A stretch of 64,000 nt of DNA from Pithys albifrons albifrons (Eukaryota; Chordata; Aves; Passeriformes; Thamnophilidae): assembly GCF_047495875.1 (NCBI RefSeq), contig NC_092467.1:28613066-28677065 (forward strand). The letters run 5' to 3'. How positions within the stretch are numbered: the stretch's first letter is position 1; every line of letters begins with the position of its first letter. Of this stretch, positions 55,801 through 64,000 are shown piece after piece. A model generated the notes under the pieces. The model saw only the letters and a program-made list of their open reading frames with translations. It searched no databases and had not been told where the DNA came from. Both the position numbers and the translations under genes were made by a program.

Positions 55801-58800
55801 GGCACTCAGCAATAGGACAAGGGGGCACGATGGGCTCAAGCTCTGCCAGGGGAAATTGAAGTTGGAGATCAGAAAAAAATTCTTTCCAGAGAGAGTGCTC
55901 AGGCATTGGAATGGGCTGCCCAGAGAGGGGGTGGATTCCCCATCCCTGGAGGTTTTTAGACTGAGACTGGACGTGGCACTGAGTGCCATGATCTGGTAAA
56001 GGGACTGGAGTTGGACCAAGGGTTGGACTTGATAATCTCGGAGGTCTTTTCCAACCCAATCGATTCTATGATTCTAAGATGGATCCTGTAAGGGGTTCTT
56101 GGTTCCTTCTGGATCCATTTCAGAAGCACCCAATGATCCCCACATTCCATGTGGGGAGACAGGGAACCAAGTCGTGCTACAGAGAGGGGCTGCCAAGCTG
56201 GACTCCCTCAGCAAAAGGAGCTGCCAGCAATATTCCAAGTTTCCAGCACAATGTCCCACCTACCTGTCTGTATGAAGATCCATCGTGGTACATATCCATG
56301 CCCTTGGGATATAACCTAAGGAATCAGAAAGAAACATTGAAACAAATGCAACAATGCAAAACACACGCAATAGGCCAAAAAGAAGACAAAAATAAAATTT
56401 ATGCAGAGAAAAGACACTGGTCTTGTAACACAAGTGGACAAGGAAACAATCTGCCTTTGGGGGTTTTGTTTGAGAAATAGAAACAAGAGAATTAAAAAAG
56501 GCTTCAGGCCAGGAACTATACACAGTAGACCTTTATTGACAGCTTCTTAGCACTGAGTTTGTGTTTCCTCACTCACAAAAGAGGGTTAATAATAGTTTAA
56601 TATTAATTTTCACTACAGCTCCAGCAGCAGCAAAGTGCTTTTAAAGACTTAATGGAAACTGATATAAAACCATCCTACTTGTCAATAAGGTGGAAATAAT
56701 TCTTGCATATTTTGACATCATTTAGGAGGATAATTACAACCATAACATAAAGAATTCCTGATTTTCAGGAAGTCCAGTGCAAACATCTTTATCAGCACAT
56801 ATTTTTATAAAGACAAAATGCCATTTTCCTATGGGAGGGAGCCATTCTGCCTTCGTGTCCCCAGCTCCCTCCAAATAATACACAGGGCACTTGAGAATAA
56901 AACCAGAGCGCTATTTTTTACCTAAAAAATAGGGAAAATACAGCAGCATTACATACAGTGAAGTCATGCCCACTGCTGGTGTGTCAGGTTCAGCTCTGAG
57001 ACCCTTCCAATATGAGGCAATGAAAGGAGCAGTCAATGGCATGGAGATGTTTATTAATGTATTTTTGGGGAATATTGAAAGAAAAAAGCGAATATAAATT
57101 ACAGATGAAAACTTTTTTACAGTTGCACTGTTTTCAGATTTATAACCTTTCTGCACAAATCAGGACAGGTGTGTAAAGAGTGGGCCAAAGCATCAGGTTT
57201 TAATGTATCCTGTATTTGGTTGCTCCTTTTGCAAGCAATGACAGGTTATTTCACTGCTGCCTACAACAAATTTTCCTGCACAGAAGAGATCCAACAGACT
57301 TCAGGTTAGAAACCTATTATTCCCCACCTCCTTCCCCTTAGAACACCCCCACGTTCTCATCAGCCAGACAATAAATTCTTATAGAAGGTGTTAATCAATT
57401 TGGAAAGAGACATTTCTCTTATGCTAAACAGACCTCTGTGAGGGTCTAAGAACCGCCACCCTACAATTGCTGCTGTACAAACCCTGTGCCTTTTCCTCCT
57501 GTCTTAGAAAGGTCTAGATCTCTTTATTTGTTTAAACAAGTCCATGTGTCCTCAGCAAGTTACCTGAAAGGCCCAAAAATAGCATAAGAGGCCTGACTGA
57601 TTCAAGCTTTCAAAATACAGGAATACAGGAGTTAAAAAAATTAAATAAACAAGAGAGAACTTCAGGAGCACTTACCAAAAAAGTAATATGCAACAAAGAA
57701 GTTTCTAACAAAATATAATGATTCCACACAACTGTGTTTAATGAGGAGAGGCAAAGATCTTCTGAAACGCAGATACTTGTATTGCTAAAGACAAACAAAA
57801 TACTTCAGTATTCCACATGCAGAACGATCAATAAAATGGTTAATAAAAATAAAATACTTTCCAAAAAGACATGGTACTTGAAAACCTGAAGTCTAGATGA
57901 ATTAAAAGATTAGTTTAAGGCAATTCCAAGTGTTACACATACTATTTATTCTCCCAATATTTCCTGCTATTTTATGATCATCTCTAGTTCTCCTCCTTTT
58001 TCCTACTTGTAGCAGTGAAAATGTTGGATAGGATATATACAGAAGGGAAGAAACTATAAACTCTAATGCAAAATACATGAAAAAACTCAAAGAACACAGA
58101 TTTAATGTACTAGATTTCATTTAGATTCTAAATGTTTAACCCTCTTACCTGTATGATTGGAAATGGCAAATAATTCATATTGTTAATAAAATAGAAAAGG
58201 CTGTAACTGTATCCCAAGAAAGTTCCAGCAAGGAGAAGGAAGACGTAGTACTCATTTAGGCACATCTGAGGAACAGCATCATCTGGGCTAAAAGAGAAAA
58301 TTTAGAATTAATCCTGAGTTCTAAACAAATAAACTCGTTCAAGCCTTAGAAGCTCAAATCAGAAGTTTGATTTTGCTTTCCTGATCTCTACATGTGATGG
58401 TATCTCAGTAAGTTTTCACCAAAGTAGGAACCCCACCACCTGTTTTTGTATTTTATGCCTTTAGGATGGTTACAGTGTTTATGAAATATGTCCCACTAAC
58501 CACAAGACCGAGACTTAGTTCAAGTGACAACCACTTTGTCATCATTCACCTTTCCATTAAGAATCCTGGCACTTTGTTTTTTCTGGCCCAGTTGTTTCTC
58601 TGTGCATTCTAACATTTACAAAAGGTGGCATTTTCTGTCCTTTATTAAAGAAAATCAACATAGAATTACTTCTTTTTGAGAGTACCCAAATTCTAGGTAT
58701 TTTTGGAAAGAAATTATCAGTAAATACATTTTACAACACAAAGTCTTTGTTTATCTTTAACACAGACACACAATTACCTTTCTGAAGACGTGCAGGACAC

Positions 58801-61139
58801 ACCAAGAAACTGGAACCTGCCTTTGATCATAACTGTAGCACACCAGGCAACCAGCATTCCCATCACAGCATGAACAAGAGAATGGATGACTTGCTGAGGG
58901 TGAATAATTTTTCCTATCAGTGCTAATCGAGAGCATGGGATCGATGGCACAACTGTCAATAAAAGCAGAAAGTAAATTTTCACTTCTTACTAATAAAACC
59001 ATTTATTCAAAAAAAATCACCAAAACACCATTGTCATCAAAGACGTTTTCACAGTTGGGATATGTCACTAAATTATGAAGAAATCATTGAGTTGGCTCAG
59101 ATAAGTCAGCCATGAGAATTTGGGATGATTTACTTAAAAATAAGCTTTGCATATTGTCTGTATCAATTTAAAAGGTAATCTAATCCACCAACATTAAATA
59201 CATTGAATGTAAAACCAAGTCTCTTTAAATGGTCATCCTATTTAATAAAAATATAAAAGGCAGTTCAGTAATTCACACAACTCACCTGCATAAAATTCAA
59301 CGTTGAAGATGCTTATTACAATTATCACCACAGACATAAGGAGGATACACAAGATGACGTAGGAAGTATACAAAGCATTGAAAGAATCTAAAAAAAATTA
59401 AAAATATTATAGTTCAGAAGATTGCAGCAATACAGAAGTGACACACTAAGTAACAGAAAAGAGCAATTAAATCAGGAATAATCCACTGAAGGGAAGTAAT
59501 GATCATATTTAAACTTCACAGAAACTATTTAACACCTTTATAACTGATTTTGTCATAACTGAACACTCAGAATTTTGCTTTCAAAACGAATCTTTCAAAG
59601 TGAATTAAACTATGGCTCAAGTAACACAGCTTCCCTTCAGTCAGTAAAAGCTGCAACCATCCAGCCACAGTAACAAGGGAAGAAATTCCTTACAGATTGG
59701 TTCTTTGGAGGTTTTGTATTTCCAACGGGGAAAAGGAATCAAGTCTCTCTCTCTGGAGCAGCTCAGTGATCACAGGTATCAACTCTCCAGCTAAACATCT
59801 CCCCATTTTTGGTGTGCACTGAGGGACAGTTATTGTCACCATGTGGAGTGGCTACTTCAGGAATTTCTCTTGGGATTCAGTGCAGCATAGAGGACACTGA
59901 AGCTCTTTATGGAAACAGCATCTGCACAGGGAGGAAGGGGAAGCGTGTCCCAGTACTCAGAACAAATAAGGCCCTTAATCTGTTTGTTTCTCTATGAGGG
60001 ACACACTCACATGAACTTGCACACTTATTCCTACCTAGGGAGGACTGGGGGTGGTGTGGTTGTAACAAAGAAACGTTTCAAAGCCTAAAGACTACTCAGG
60101 ACACGAACACTAGTGGAACAGGACACCACGGTCAGCTCCCGTTACCTGCGACCGAGCCCAAAACAACACAGAGTGGCGAAAACGCCACAAACACAAACAC
60201 GCGGGTGTAAAACCAGGAAAACGTGGGCGGGCACCTACTGGAGATCCAGCGCACAGGGTGCAGCGGGTCGAGGCCGCTGAGGACGATGAAGGCCGCGCTG
60301 CAGACGGGCAGCAGCACCACGGACCAGATGACGGCGGCGGCCACTCGCCAGCCCAGCACCTGCGGGGAGACAGCGTGAGGGGACGGGAGAGACAGAGGCC
60401 AGCCAGCGTGAGGGGACCGAGCGGGGACCGGGGGCCGAGAGGCGACCGAGGAGCGACACCTCCCGCCAGCCCAGCGCCTGAGGGGAGACAGCTTGCGGGG
60501 ACCGGGGTCCGAGGGGGACTGGGGAGCGACACCTTCCGTCAGCCCAGGGCCTGAAGGGACCACAGCGTGAGGGGACCGAGGGGGGACCGGGGAGGTACAC
60601 CTCCCGCCAGCCCAGCGCCTGAGCGGAGACAGCATGAGGGGACGGGAGAGACAGAAGCCCGCCAGCCCAGCGCCTGAGGGGACACAGTGTGAGGGGACCG
60701 AGCGGGGACCGAGGTCCGAGGGGGACTGGGGAGCGACACCTTCCGTCAGCCCAGGGCCTGAAGGGACCACAGCGTGAGGGGACCGAGGGGGGACCGGGGA
60801 GGTACACCTCCCGCCAGCCCAGCGCCTGAGCGGAGACAGCATGAGGGGACGGGAGAGACAGAAGCCCGCCAGCCCAGCGCCTGAGGGGACACAGTGTGAG
60901 GGGACCGAGCGGGGACCGAGGTCCGAGGGGGACTGGGGAGCGACACCTTCCGTCAGCCCAAGGCCTGAGGGGACCACAGCGTGAAGGGACCGAGGGGGGA
61001 CCGACAGCTATAAACGGGGACAGCGACACGCCGCCACCCGCCAGCCCAGTGCCTGAGGTGAGGAGGGGGGGTCCGGCGCGCTCCCCACGCCCCCAACCTG
61101 CCGCAGCAGCGCCCGCTGCCCTCCCGCCGCCGCCTCCAT
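46739..61139 (-). CDS. NDC1: NDC1 transmembrane nucleoporin, complete gene (18 coding exons)
   Basis: NDC1 (TMEM48) is an integral protein of the pore membrane. It anchors the nuclear pore complex and is known to bind ALADIN and NUP53/NUP35. Joining the 18 exons listed below gives 2,016 nt, or 671 residues plus TGA, against about 674 in human. Six hydrophobic spans fall near residues 20-41, 62-82, 111-131, 160-181, 212-232 and 268-288. A cytosolic/pore-facing C-terminal half follows, with conserved blocks [42 protein letters not shown] and [11 protein letters not shown]. All 17 introns (136-1,360 bp) are GT-AG and exon phases are consistent throughout, with no frameshift or stop, so the gene appears intact. 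It starts in a CpG-rich promoter. Intron 7 carries an antisense CR1 and intron 1 a minisatellite; the other introns show nothing notable. Confidence 0.97.
47632..47792 (-). CDS. NDC1: NDC1 exon 17
   Basis: Residues 598-651, including [20 protein letters not shown] and [19 protein letters not shown]. Acceptor AATCAG, donor GTAAGA, leaving phase 2. Confidence 0.96.
48687..48787 (-). CDS. NDC1: NDC1 exon 16
   Basis: Residues 564-597, including [20 protein letters not shown]. Acceptor TCAAAG, donor GTAAAA, leaving phase 0. Confidence 0.96.
49496..49559 (-). CDS. NDC1: NDC1 exon 15
   Basis: Residues 543-564, [20 protein letters not shown]. This is one of the most conserved segments of the family. 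Acceptor TTGTCAG, donor GTAAGC. Confidence 0.97.
49849..49899 (-). CDS. NDC1: NDC1 exon 14 (51 nt)
   Basis: A 17-codon exon (residues 526-542), [17 protein letters not shown], in phase 0 at both ends. Acceptor TTTTCAG, donor GTAAGG. It is symmetric, so skipping would keep the frame. Confidence 0.96.
50128..50246 (-). CDS. NDC1: NDC1 exon 13
   Basis: Residues 486-525. It begins in a poorly conserved Ser-rich linker ([13 protein letters not shown]) and ends in the conserved [12 protein letters not shown]. Acceptor TTGTAG, donor GTGAAG. Confidence 0.93.
50383..50634 (-). CDS. NDC1: NDC1 exon 12
   Basis: Residues 402-486. This is a low-complexity, proline/serine-rich linker with conserved anchors [16 protein letters not shown] and [11 protein letters not shown]. 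Acceptor CAATAG, donor GTAGAG. It is the longest exon, at 252 nt. Confidence 0.94.
51641..51796 (-). CDS. NDC1: NDC1 exon 11
   Basis: Residues 350-402, with the family signature [20 protein letters not shown] followed by [17 protein letters not shown]. Acceptor ATGGCAG, donor GTACGT, phase 1 at both ends. Confidence 0.97.
52598..52679 (-). CDS. NDC1: NDC1 exon 10
   Basis: Residues 323-350, [20 protein letters not shown] and FSLSQP. Acceptor TTTGTAG, donor GTAACT. Confidence 0.97.
53637..53729 (-). CDS. NDC1: NDC1 exon 9
   Basis: Residues 292-322, [20 protein letters not shown] and SNPPPLIK. 93 nt, phase 0 at both ends. Acceptor ATTTAG, donor GTAACT. Confidence 0.97.
55030..55162 (-). CDS. 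NDC1: NDC1 exon 8 (sixth membrane span)
   Basis: Residues 247-291. [17 protein letters not shown] leads into the last hydrophobic span, [18 protein letters not shown], and ends KIYATE. Acceptor CTGCAG, donor GTGGGT. Confidence 0.97.
55637..56077 (+). mobile_element. CR1 LINE 3' end, antisense in NDC1 intron 7
   Basis: This is the longest CR1 copy in the window. It reads in sense on the plus strand: a remnant of the ORF2 end ([20 protein letters not shown]), then the 3' UTR, and the tail CGATTCTATGATTCT. It is 5'-truncated near 55,637. It lies antisense to NDC1, with its 3' end about 185 bp from exon 7. The frames of 120-145 codons on either strand are CR1-derived. Confidence 0.95.
56264..56315 (-). 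CDS. NDC1: NDC1 exon 7 (52 nt)
   Basis: Residues 230-247, [17 protein letters not shown]. Acceptor CCTTAG, donor GTAGGT. A CR1 element sits in the following intron. Confidence 0.96.
57676..57784 (-). CDS. NDC1: NDC1 exon 6 (fifth membrane span)
   Basis: Residues 194-230, [20 protein letters not shown] followed by [16 protein letters not shown]. Acceptor TCTTTAG, donor GTAAGT. Confidence 0.97.
58149..58287 (-). CDS. NDC1: NDC1 exon 5 (fourth membrane span)
   Basis: Residues 147-193. [20 protein letters not shown] is followed by the conserved [12 protein letters not shown]. Acceptor TTTTAG, donor GTAAGA. Confidence 0.97.
58778..58952 (-). CDS. NDC1: NDC1 exon 4 (third membrane span)
   Basis: Residues 89-147. 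The highly conserved [20 protein letters not shown] is followed by [16 protein letters not shown]. Acceptor TTGACAG, donor GTAATT. Confidence 0.97.
59286..59387 (-). CDS. NDC1: NDC1 exon 3 (second membrane span)
   Basis: Residues 55-89, [20 protein letters not shown] and [13 protein letters not shown]. Acceptor TTTTTTAG, donor GTGAGT, phase 1 at both ends. Confidence 0.96.
60239..60359 (-). CDS. NDC1: NDC1 exon 2 (first membrane span)
   Basis: Residues 15-55, [20 protein letters not shown] and [11 protein letters not shown]. The acceptor is CCCCGCAG. The donor that preserves the reading frame is GTAGGT at 60,238; a GT five bases further on (GTGCCC) would shift the frame, so I reject it. The first 18 nt of this exon and its acceptor are the seed of the minisatellite upstream. 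Confidence 0.94.
60345..61066 (-). repeat. minisatellite in NDC1 intron 1 derived from the exon 2 boundary
   Basis: A GC-rich array fills nearly all of intron 1. About ten units each carry the plus-strand word GCCAGCCCAGCGCCTGAGGG or a close variant. They start near 60,348 (the true exon 2 edge), 60,465, 60,536, 60,603, 60,658, 60,743, 60,810, 60,865, 60,950 and 61,037. A higher-order period of 207 bp (subunits of about 67, 55 and 85 bp) recurs at 60,536, 60,743 and 60,950, with near-identical copies. On the NDC1 strand each unit reads as pyrimidine tract, CAG, then GCGCTGGGCTGGCGGG. Long open frames of 281-336 codons across it are repeat artefacts. Confidence 0.93.
61098..61139 (-). CDS. NDC1: NDC1 exon 1 (first coding exon)
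   Basis: It encodes the first 14 residues, [14 protein letters not shown], and is cut by the donor CAG/GTTGGG. The LLRQ-VLGWR join matches the human ILWR-VLGWR junction. I chose this ATG because the next in-frame ATG upstream (61,325) would force translation through the promoter motifs. Confidence 0.88.
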
Positions 61140-61340
61140 GGCCCGGCCCGGCCCGTTCAAAGCCGCCGCCCAACGGCCCCACGTGCGACACTTCCGCCGC
61201 GCGCCCGCCGCGCGCAACCGTGGCAGCCAATGGGAGGGCGCGCACACCCTGACGTCACGTCCAACGGCGGAACTACAAGTCCCGGCGTGCCCCGCGCGGC
61301 CATAAAAGCCTGAGGTGGCCGCCATGAGGGACCTCGTGGG
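61140..61340 (-). promoter_or_regulatory. NDC1: NDC1 promoter region (CpG-rich)
   Basis: Directly upstream of the NDC1 ATG is a CpG-dense stretch with housekeeping-promoter motifs. These are an ETS-like site (CACTTCCGC, 61,189-61,197), a CCAAT box (61,227-61,231), a perfect palindromic CRE TGACGTCA (61,250-61,257) and ACTACAAGTCCC (61,272-61,283). The last is the widespread promoter element known to bind ZNF143/THAP11. The cluster suggests transcription starts between about 61,140 and 61,230. The reverse direction may also be active. Confidence 0.75.
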
Positions 61341-61504
61341 GAAGCGAGGGAAGAAACTGAAATTATCCCTCGTTAAATACGTTTATTAACACTTTGAAAG
61401 CCTCGGTGGCGGCACGGCGGTTCAGTTTCAATCCCATGGCATCTCTGCCACGCCCCTGACCAAACCCTCCCCTCGGCGTTAAGAGTCTCACGCACAGAAT
61501 ACAA

Positions 61505-61772
61505 AGTTGCAAACCGCCTTCAGAACCCTTTATTGAGAGGCAAACAGCGTAGCGAGCATAGAGTGAATTAAGAAAGAGCCACAAAAATGAAAAACCAATC
61601 AAAAAATCCCATTTGTTACAGGTTGTGGTCAGTGGTTCACTCTCCTCACGGAACAGTCTGTGCCCAGTGAGCACAGAGGTGTCTGTAAGTCCATGAGGGC
61701 ATCGCTGTCTGTCCTGCCACAGAAAACAGCCTCTGTTCTGGCAGCTTCCACGATCTTCAGCGAAAAATAAAC
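61505..61772 (-). other. YIPF1: probable YIPF1 non-coding terminal exon
   Basis: The YIPF1 stop codon is followed after only five bases by a strong donor (AAG/GTAAGA, intron starting at 63,047). The first good matching acceptor with a downstream polyadenylation signal is TTAATTTTAG at 61,773. From there the minus strand runs about 240 nt to AATAAA and then GT/T-rich sequence. I infer a spliced 3' UTR whose last exon ends near 61,505-61,515. The alternative is unspliced read-through to a nearer AATAAA (for example near 62,678). Confidence 0.45.
61529..61534 (-). terminator. YIPF1: polyadenylation signal, probably YIPF1
   Basis: CTCAATAAAGGG on the minus strand, followed within 40 nt by a TTTGTATTCTGTGCGTG-type downstream element. 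It lies about 200-350 bp from the NDC1 promoter. Confidence 0.55.
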
Positions 61773-61917
61773 CTAAAATTAAGTTACTGTACAGATGGAT
61801 AAACCGGTGCTGTCATCTGAAAGAGACAAGTAACTCTGAACGTGTCAGCTGCTCACCAGAGGACACACTAAGGCGCAGATTTACTCCTAAATACCAAAAT
61901 TCATTACAGGCCTATTG

Positions 61918-62202
61918 ATTCTCCCAGGCACTCAGCAACAGGACAAGGGGGCACGATGGGCTCAAGCTCTGCCAGGGGAAATTGAAGTTGGAGAGCAGAA
62001 AAAAATTCTTTCCAGATAGAGTGCTCAAGCATTGGAATGGGCTGCCCAGAGAGGGGGTGGATTCCCCATCCCTGGAGGTTTTTAAACTGAGATTGAACGT
62101 GGCACTGAGTGCCATGATCTGGTAAAGGGACTGGAGTTGGACCAAGGGTTGAGACTCAGAGGTCTTTTCCAACCCAACTGATTCAATGATTCTGTGATTC
62201 TT
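61918..62202 (+). mobile_element. CR1 LINE 3' fragment in YIPF1 3' region
   Basis: It begins abruptly at CTCCCAGGCACTCAGCAACA, matches the 55,637 copy to its end, and closes with GATTCAATGATTCTGTGATT. Sense is plus, antisense to YIPF1. It falls in the inferred 3' UTR intron. Confidence 0.94.
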
Positions 62203-62379
62203 ATTAGGCATCTGGGATGAGAAACTGACTTTGCAGAAGGAAAAGCCACTAAAATTGACCTGCATCATTGGATTGTGTAATTTTTAAGACGACTTTTCCT
62301 AAGCATATTTAGCCATTATTAACTTAAATTTTTATTTATTTTAAATCTAATATTTCTATTCAGTAAATACATTCATTTC

Positions 62380-62397
62380 CACACACACACACACACT
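62380..62397. repeat. (CA)n microsatellite
   Basis: About nine CA units. The flanks show nothing else recognisable apart from a CR1 copy 180 bp away. Confidence 0.9.
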
Positions 62398-63052
62398 TGT
62401 GGCTTGCAGAAGCTTGGTCTCTGCATGTTTATTAGCCTTTTCCTGGACCTGCTCCACAGAATTATCCAACAGAATTCCAGTGTTATCCACTGCTGGCAGC
62501 ACTCCCAGCTACCAGGAAGCAAAGCCTCAAACTATCCCACACAAGGAATGCAACCCACAGGGATGGCTCCAGCTCCAAGGCAGCCCTGCATGGATGTCCC
62601 CACACCCACAGCTGCTGCAAACACCAAGGGGGAAAAAACCCAACTTGCTTTTGATATTAAAATGAAAGAAAACCAGTTTATTGCCTAAGTTTTACTTGTG
62701 CAGAGTAAATTTCAATGAATGCTTCTGGGTTTCTGTAACGAATTGAAGGGGGGTGGAAAAACCTTGAAATTACCTCTGGAACTGAGTATTTATTTAAATG
62801 TGTGTTTCTTTGCCAAGAGTAAACCTCAAAGAAAAAAATATATAGCACATCTTTGTTCCTCAGGGTCTCTTCAGTTTTCGTGACTGTACTTAGAACTGAA
62901 ACAAAGTTAATAAATGGTGTTTATATATAGACCTCATTTGGCAAAATTGGTCTGGTAAACCCTTTTTCACTCAACCAAAATGATGGGGAAAATTTCAGGA
63001 TGTCTGTGATGATTACAGGGGAAAAAATTAAAAGATTGGATTCTTACCTTAT

Positions 63053-63142
63053 TTAGTGACTCTTTGTTGTTACTGTTGTTCCATTGTGAGCAGGGATAAT
63101 AGGTGCAGGAAAATCAAGTTCAGGGGCATCAAAAAAGTATGC
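63053..63142 (-). CDS. YIPF1: YIPF1 last coding exon (C-terminus)
   Basis: YIPF1 is a Golgi-resident multi-pass protein of the Yip1-domain family. This exon encodes its last 29 residues, beginning AYFFDAPELDFPAPIIPAHN and ending TTKSH and TAA. They match the human C-terminal pattern AYFFDAPEMD followed by a Thr-rich hydrophilic tail. Acceptor CTATAG at 63,143. The preceding exon, with the last membrane spans, is not in the remaining 858 bp and lies beyond the right edge. Gene order and strand next to NDC1 agree with the human locus. Confidence 0.9.
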   Translation of the reverse strand, partial: AYFFDAPELDFPAPIIPAHNGTTVTTKSH

Positions 63143-64000
63143 CTATAGTATTACAGAGGAGAAAAAGACAGTTTGGAGAGAAACAAATAGTGCCGTGTCA
63201 TCCCAACCCTTTTTTCCACACACACTGTTCACAAGATACAAACACAGCACTGACATGGCAAACTTGGATCTTTTTCTCTTAATATCATATTTGAAATGAT
63301 CAATTAAATGGTGCTCTAAACTGTAATTTTAAATATAATTAGCAGCCAAGGCCTTTGAAAAAGACCTGTACTGAAAAGAACTGGATTGCACATCCAAGGA
63401 AAGTTGTGTTTTGCTGTCATCTCCCTGCACACTGAGCTGTGGGGAACCAAATGTGTCTATTCTGGAAGCTGTGGGAAAGGGAACTGAAGCCTAAATATCC
63501 TTCCACCTGCACCAAAGAGAAAAAATAATTTAAGTACTTTTCATTGTGTATTTCAGCAGCACCAGGATCTTCTGGTTTTGTAATGCTGTTACTTTACTAA
63601 GTTTTGAGTATGAAAACATAAACCTGCTAAAACTCATAAGCACACACTTTATACTGAACATTTAATCATTTTAAAGGACTAAGCATAGTAGTCATTGAAA
63701 TAAACTCCAACTGGATAGTTTAGAGATTAATGCTCTGCATGAAAGTTATGATGAATCCCAGGTGAATTCAAGATTGTTCTATGAGAGCTGGACTTGCTGA
63801 TGCTCACGGGTCCTTTCCAACTTGAGATATTCTATGAGTCTGTAATTAATTATTGAGTTTGTTACTAGCACTGCCAGAATGACATCAGTTTTTGCCACAC
63901 TTAAAACTATTGGAATTTTCACTTTGGAGGTTTCTGAGAAGTCCTGTAATCAAAGGTTTTCCACCAACCAGCCAACCCCTCCTTCTCTATACCATAACAT
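63143..64000 (-). other. YIPF1: YIPF1 intron (partial)
   Basis: Upstream of the last YIPF1 coding exon. It contains one short CR1 relic and otherwise no exon I can recognise. Confidence 0.75.
63785..63844 (+). mobile_element. short CR1 3'-end relic
   Basis: GAGCTGGACTTGCTGATGCT, then GGGTCCTTTCCAACTTGAGA and TATTCTATGAGTCTG, matches the last 60 bp of a CR1 3' UTR in plus sense. It is a different, more diverged subfamily than the other copies. Confidence 0.8.

Noticed and set aside
60132..61245. Minus-strand open frames of 281 and 336 codons with repeated [12 protein letters not shown] units
   Set aside because: They are products of the intron 1 minisatellite plus real NDC1 exon 2 sequence read through. 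They are not a repeat protein gene.
1..64000. Endogenous retrovirus or LTR elements
   Set aside because: I saw no paired LTRs, primer-binding site or gag/pol-like frame. The only transposon classes I could support are CR1, MIR and hAT.

Overview
The window comes from a vertebrate nuclear genome, most likely a bird. The evidence is CR1 LINE 3' ends carrying the typical terminal ATTCTATG-type repeats, compact introns (NDC1 spans only about 14.4 kb), isolated CpG islands, and the gene order GLIS1 - NDC1 - YIPF1, which as I recall it matches human 1p32. The species cannot be named from sequence alone. All three genes are on the minus strand. There are no bacterial-type operons, CRISPR arrays, rRNA or tRNA genes that I can support.

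Layout, low to high coordinate. (1) Positions 1-35,748 look like the 5' part of the first long intron of GLIS1. They hold no exon I recognise, three minus-sense CR1 fragments, a MIR-type SINE relic, a decayed hAT transposase fragment, simple and tandem repeats, and several repeat-poor AT-rich stretches that look like candidate conserved non-coding DNA. (2) At 35,749-36,091 is the first coding exon of the long GLIS1 isoform, inside a CpG island of about 1.3 kb. (3) Positions 37,400-46,540 are intergenic with no recognised gene. (4) Positions 46,739-61,139 carry the complete NDC1 gene: 18 coding exons, every intron GT-AG, all phases consistent, summing to 2,016 nt (671 codons plus stop; human about 674 aa). 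(5) The NDC1 promoter lies at about 61,140-61,340. (6) The 3' end of YIPF1 follows, with its last coding exon at 63,053-63,142 and a probable non-coding terminal exon near 61,505-61,772, only about 200-350 bp from the NDC1 promoter.

NDC1 is an integral membrane nucleoporin, YIPF1 a Golgi multi-pass membrane protein and GLIS1 a Kruppel-like zinc-finger transcription factor. They are neighbours by ancient synteny and I see no sign that they form a functional system. The most unusual structure is a GC-rich minisatellite filling NDC1 intron 1. Its units are recognisable copies of the intron 1/exon 2 boundary, so it places about nine extra acceptor-like sites ahead of the true exon 2. I found no convincing undescribed multigene system here.
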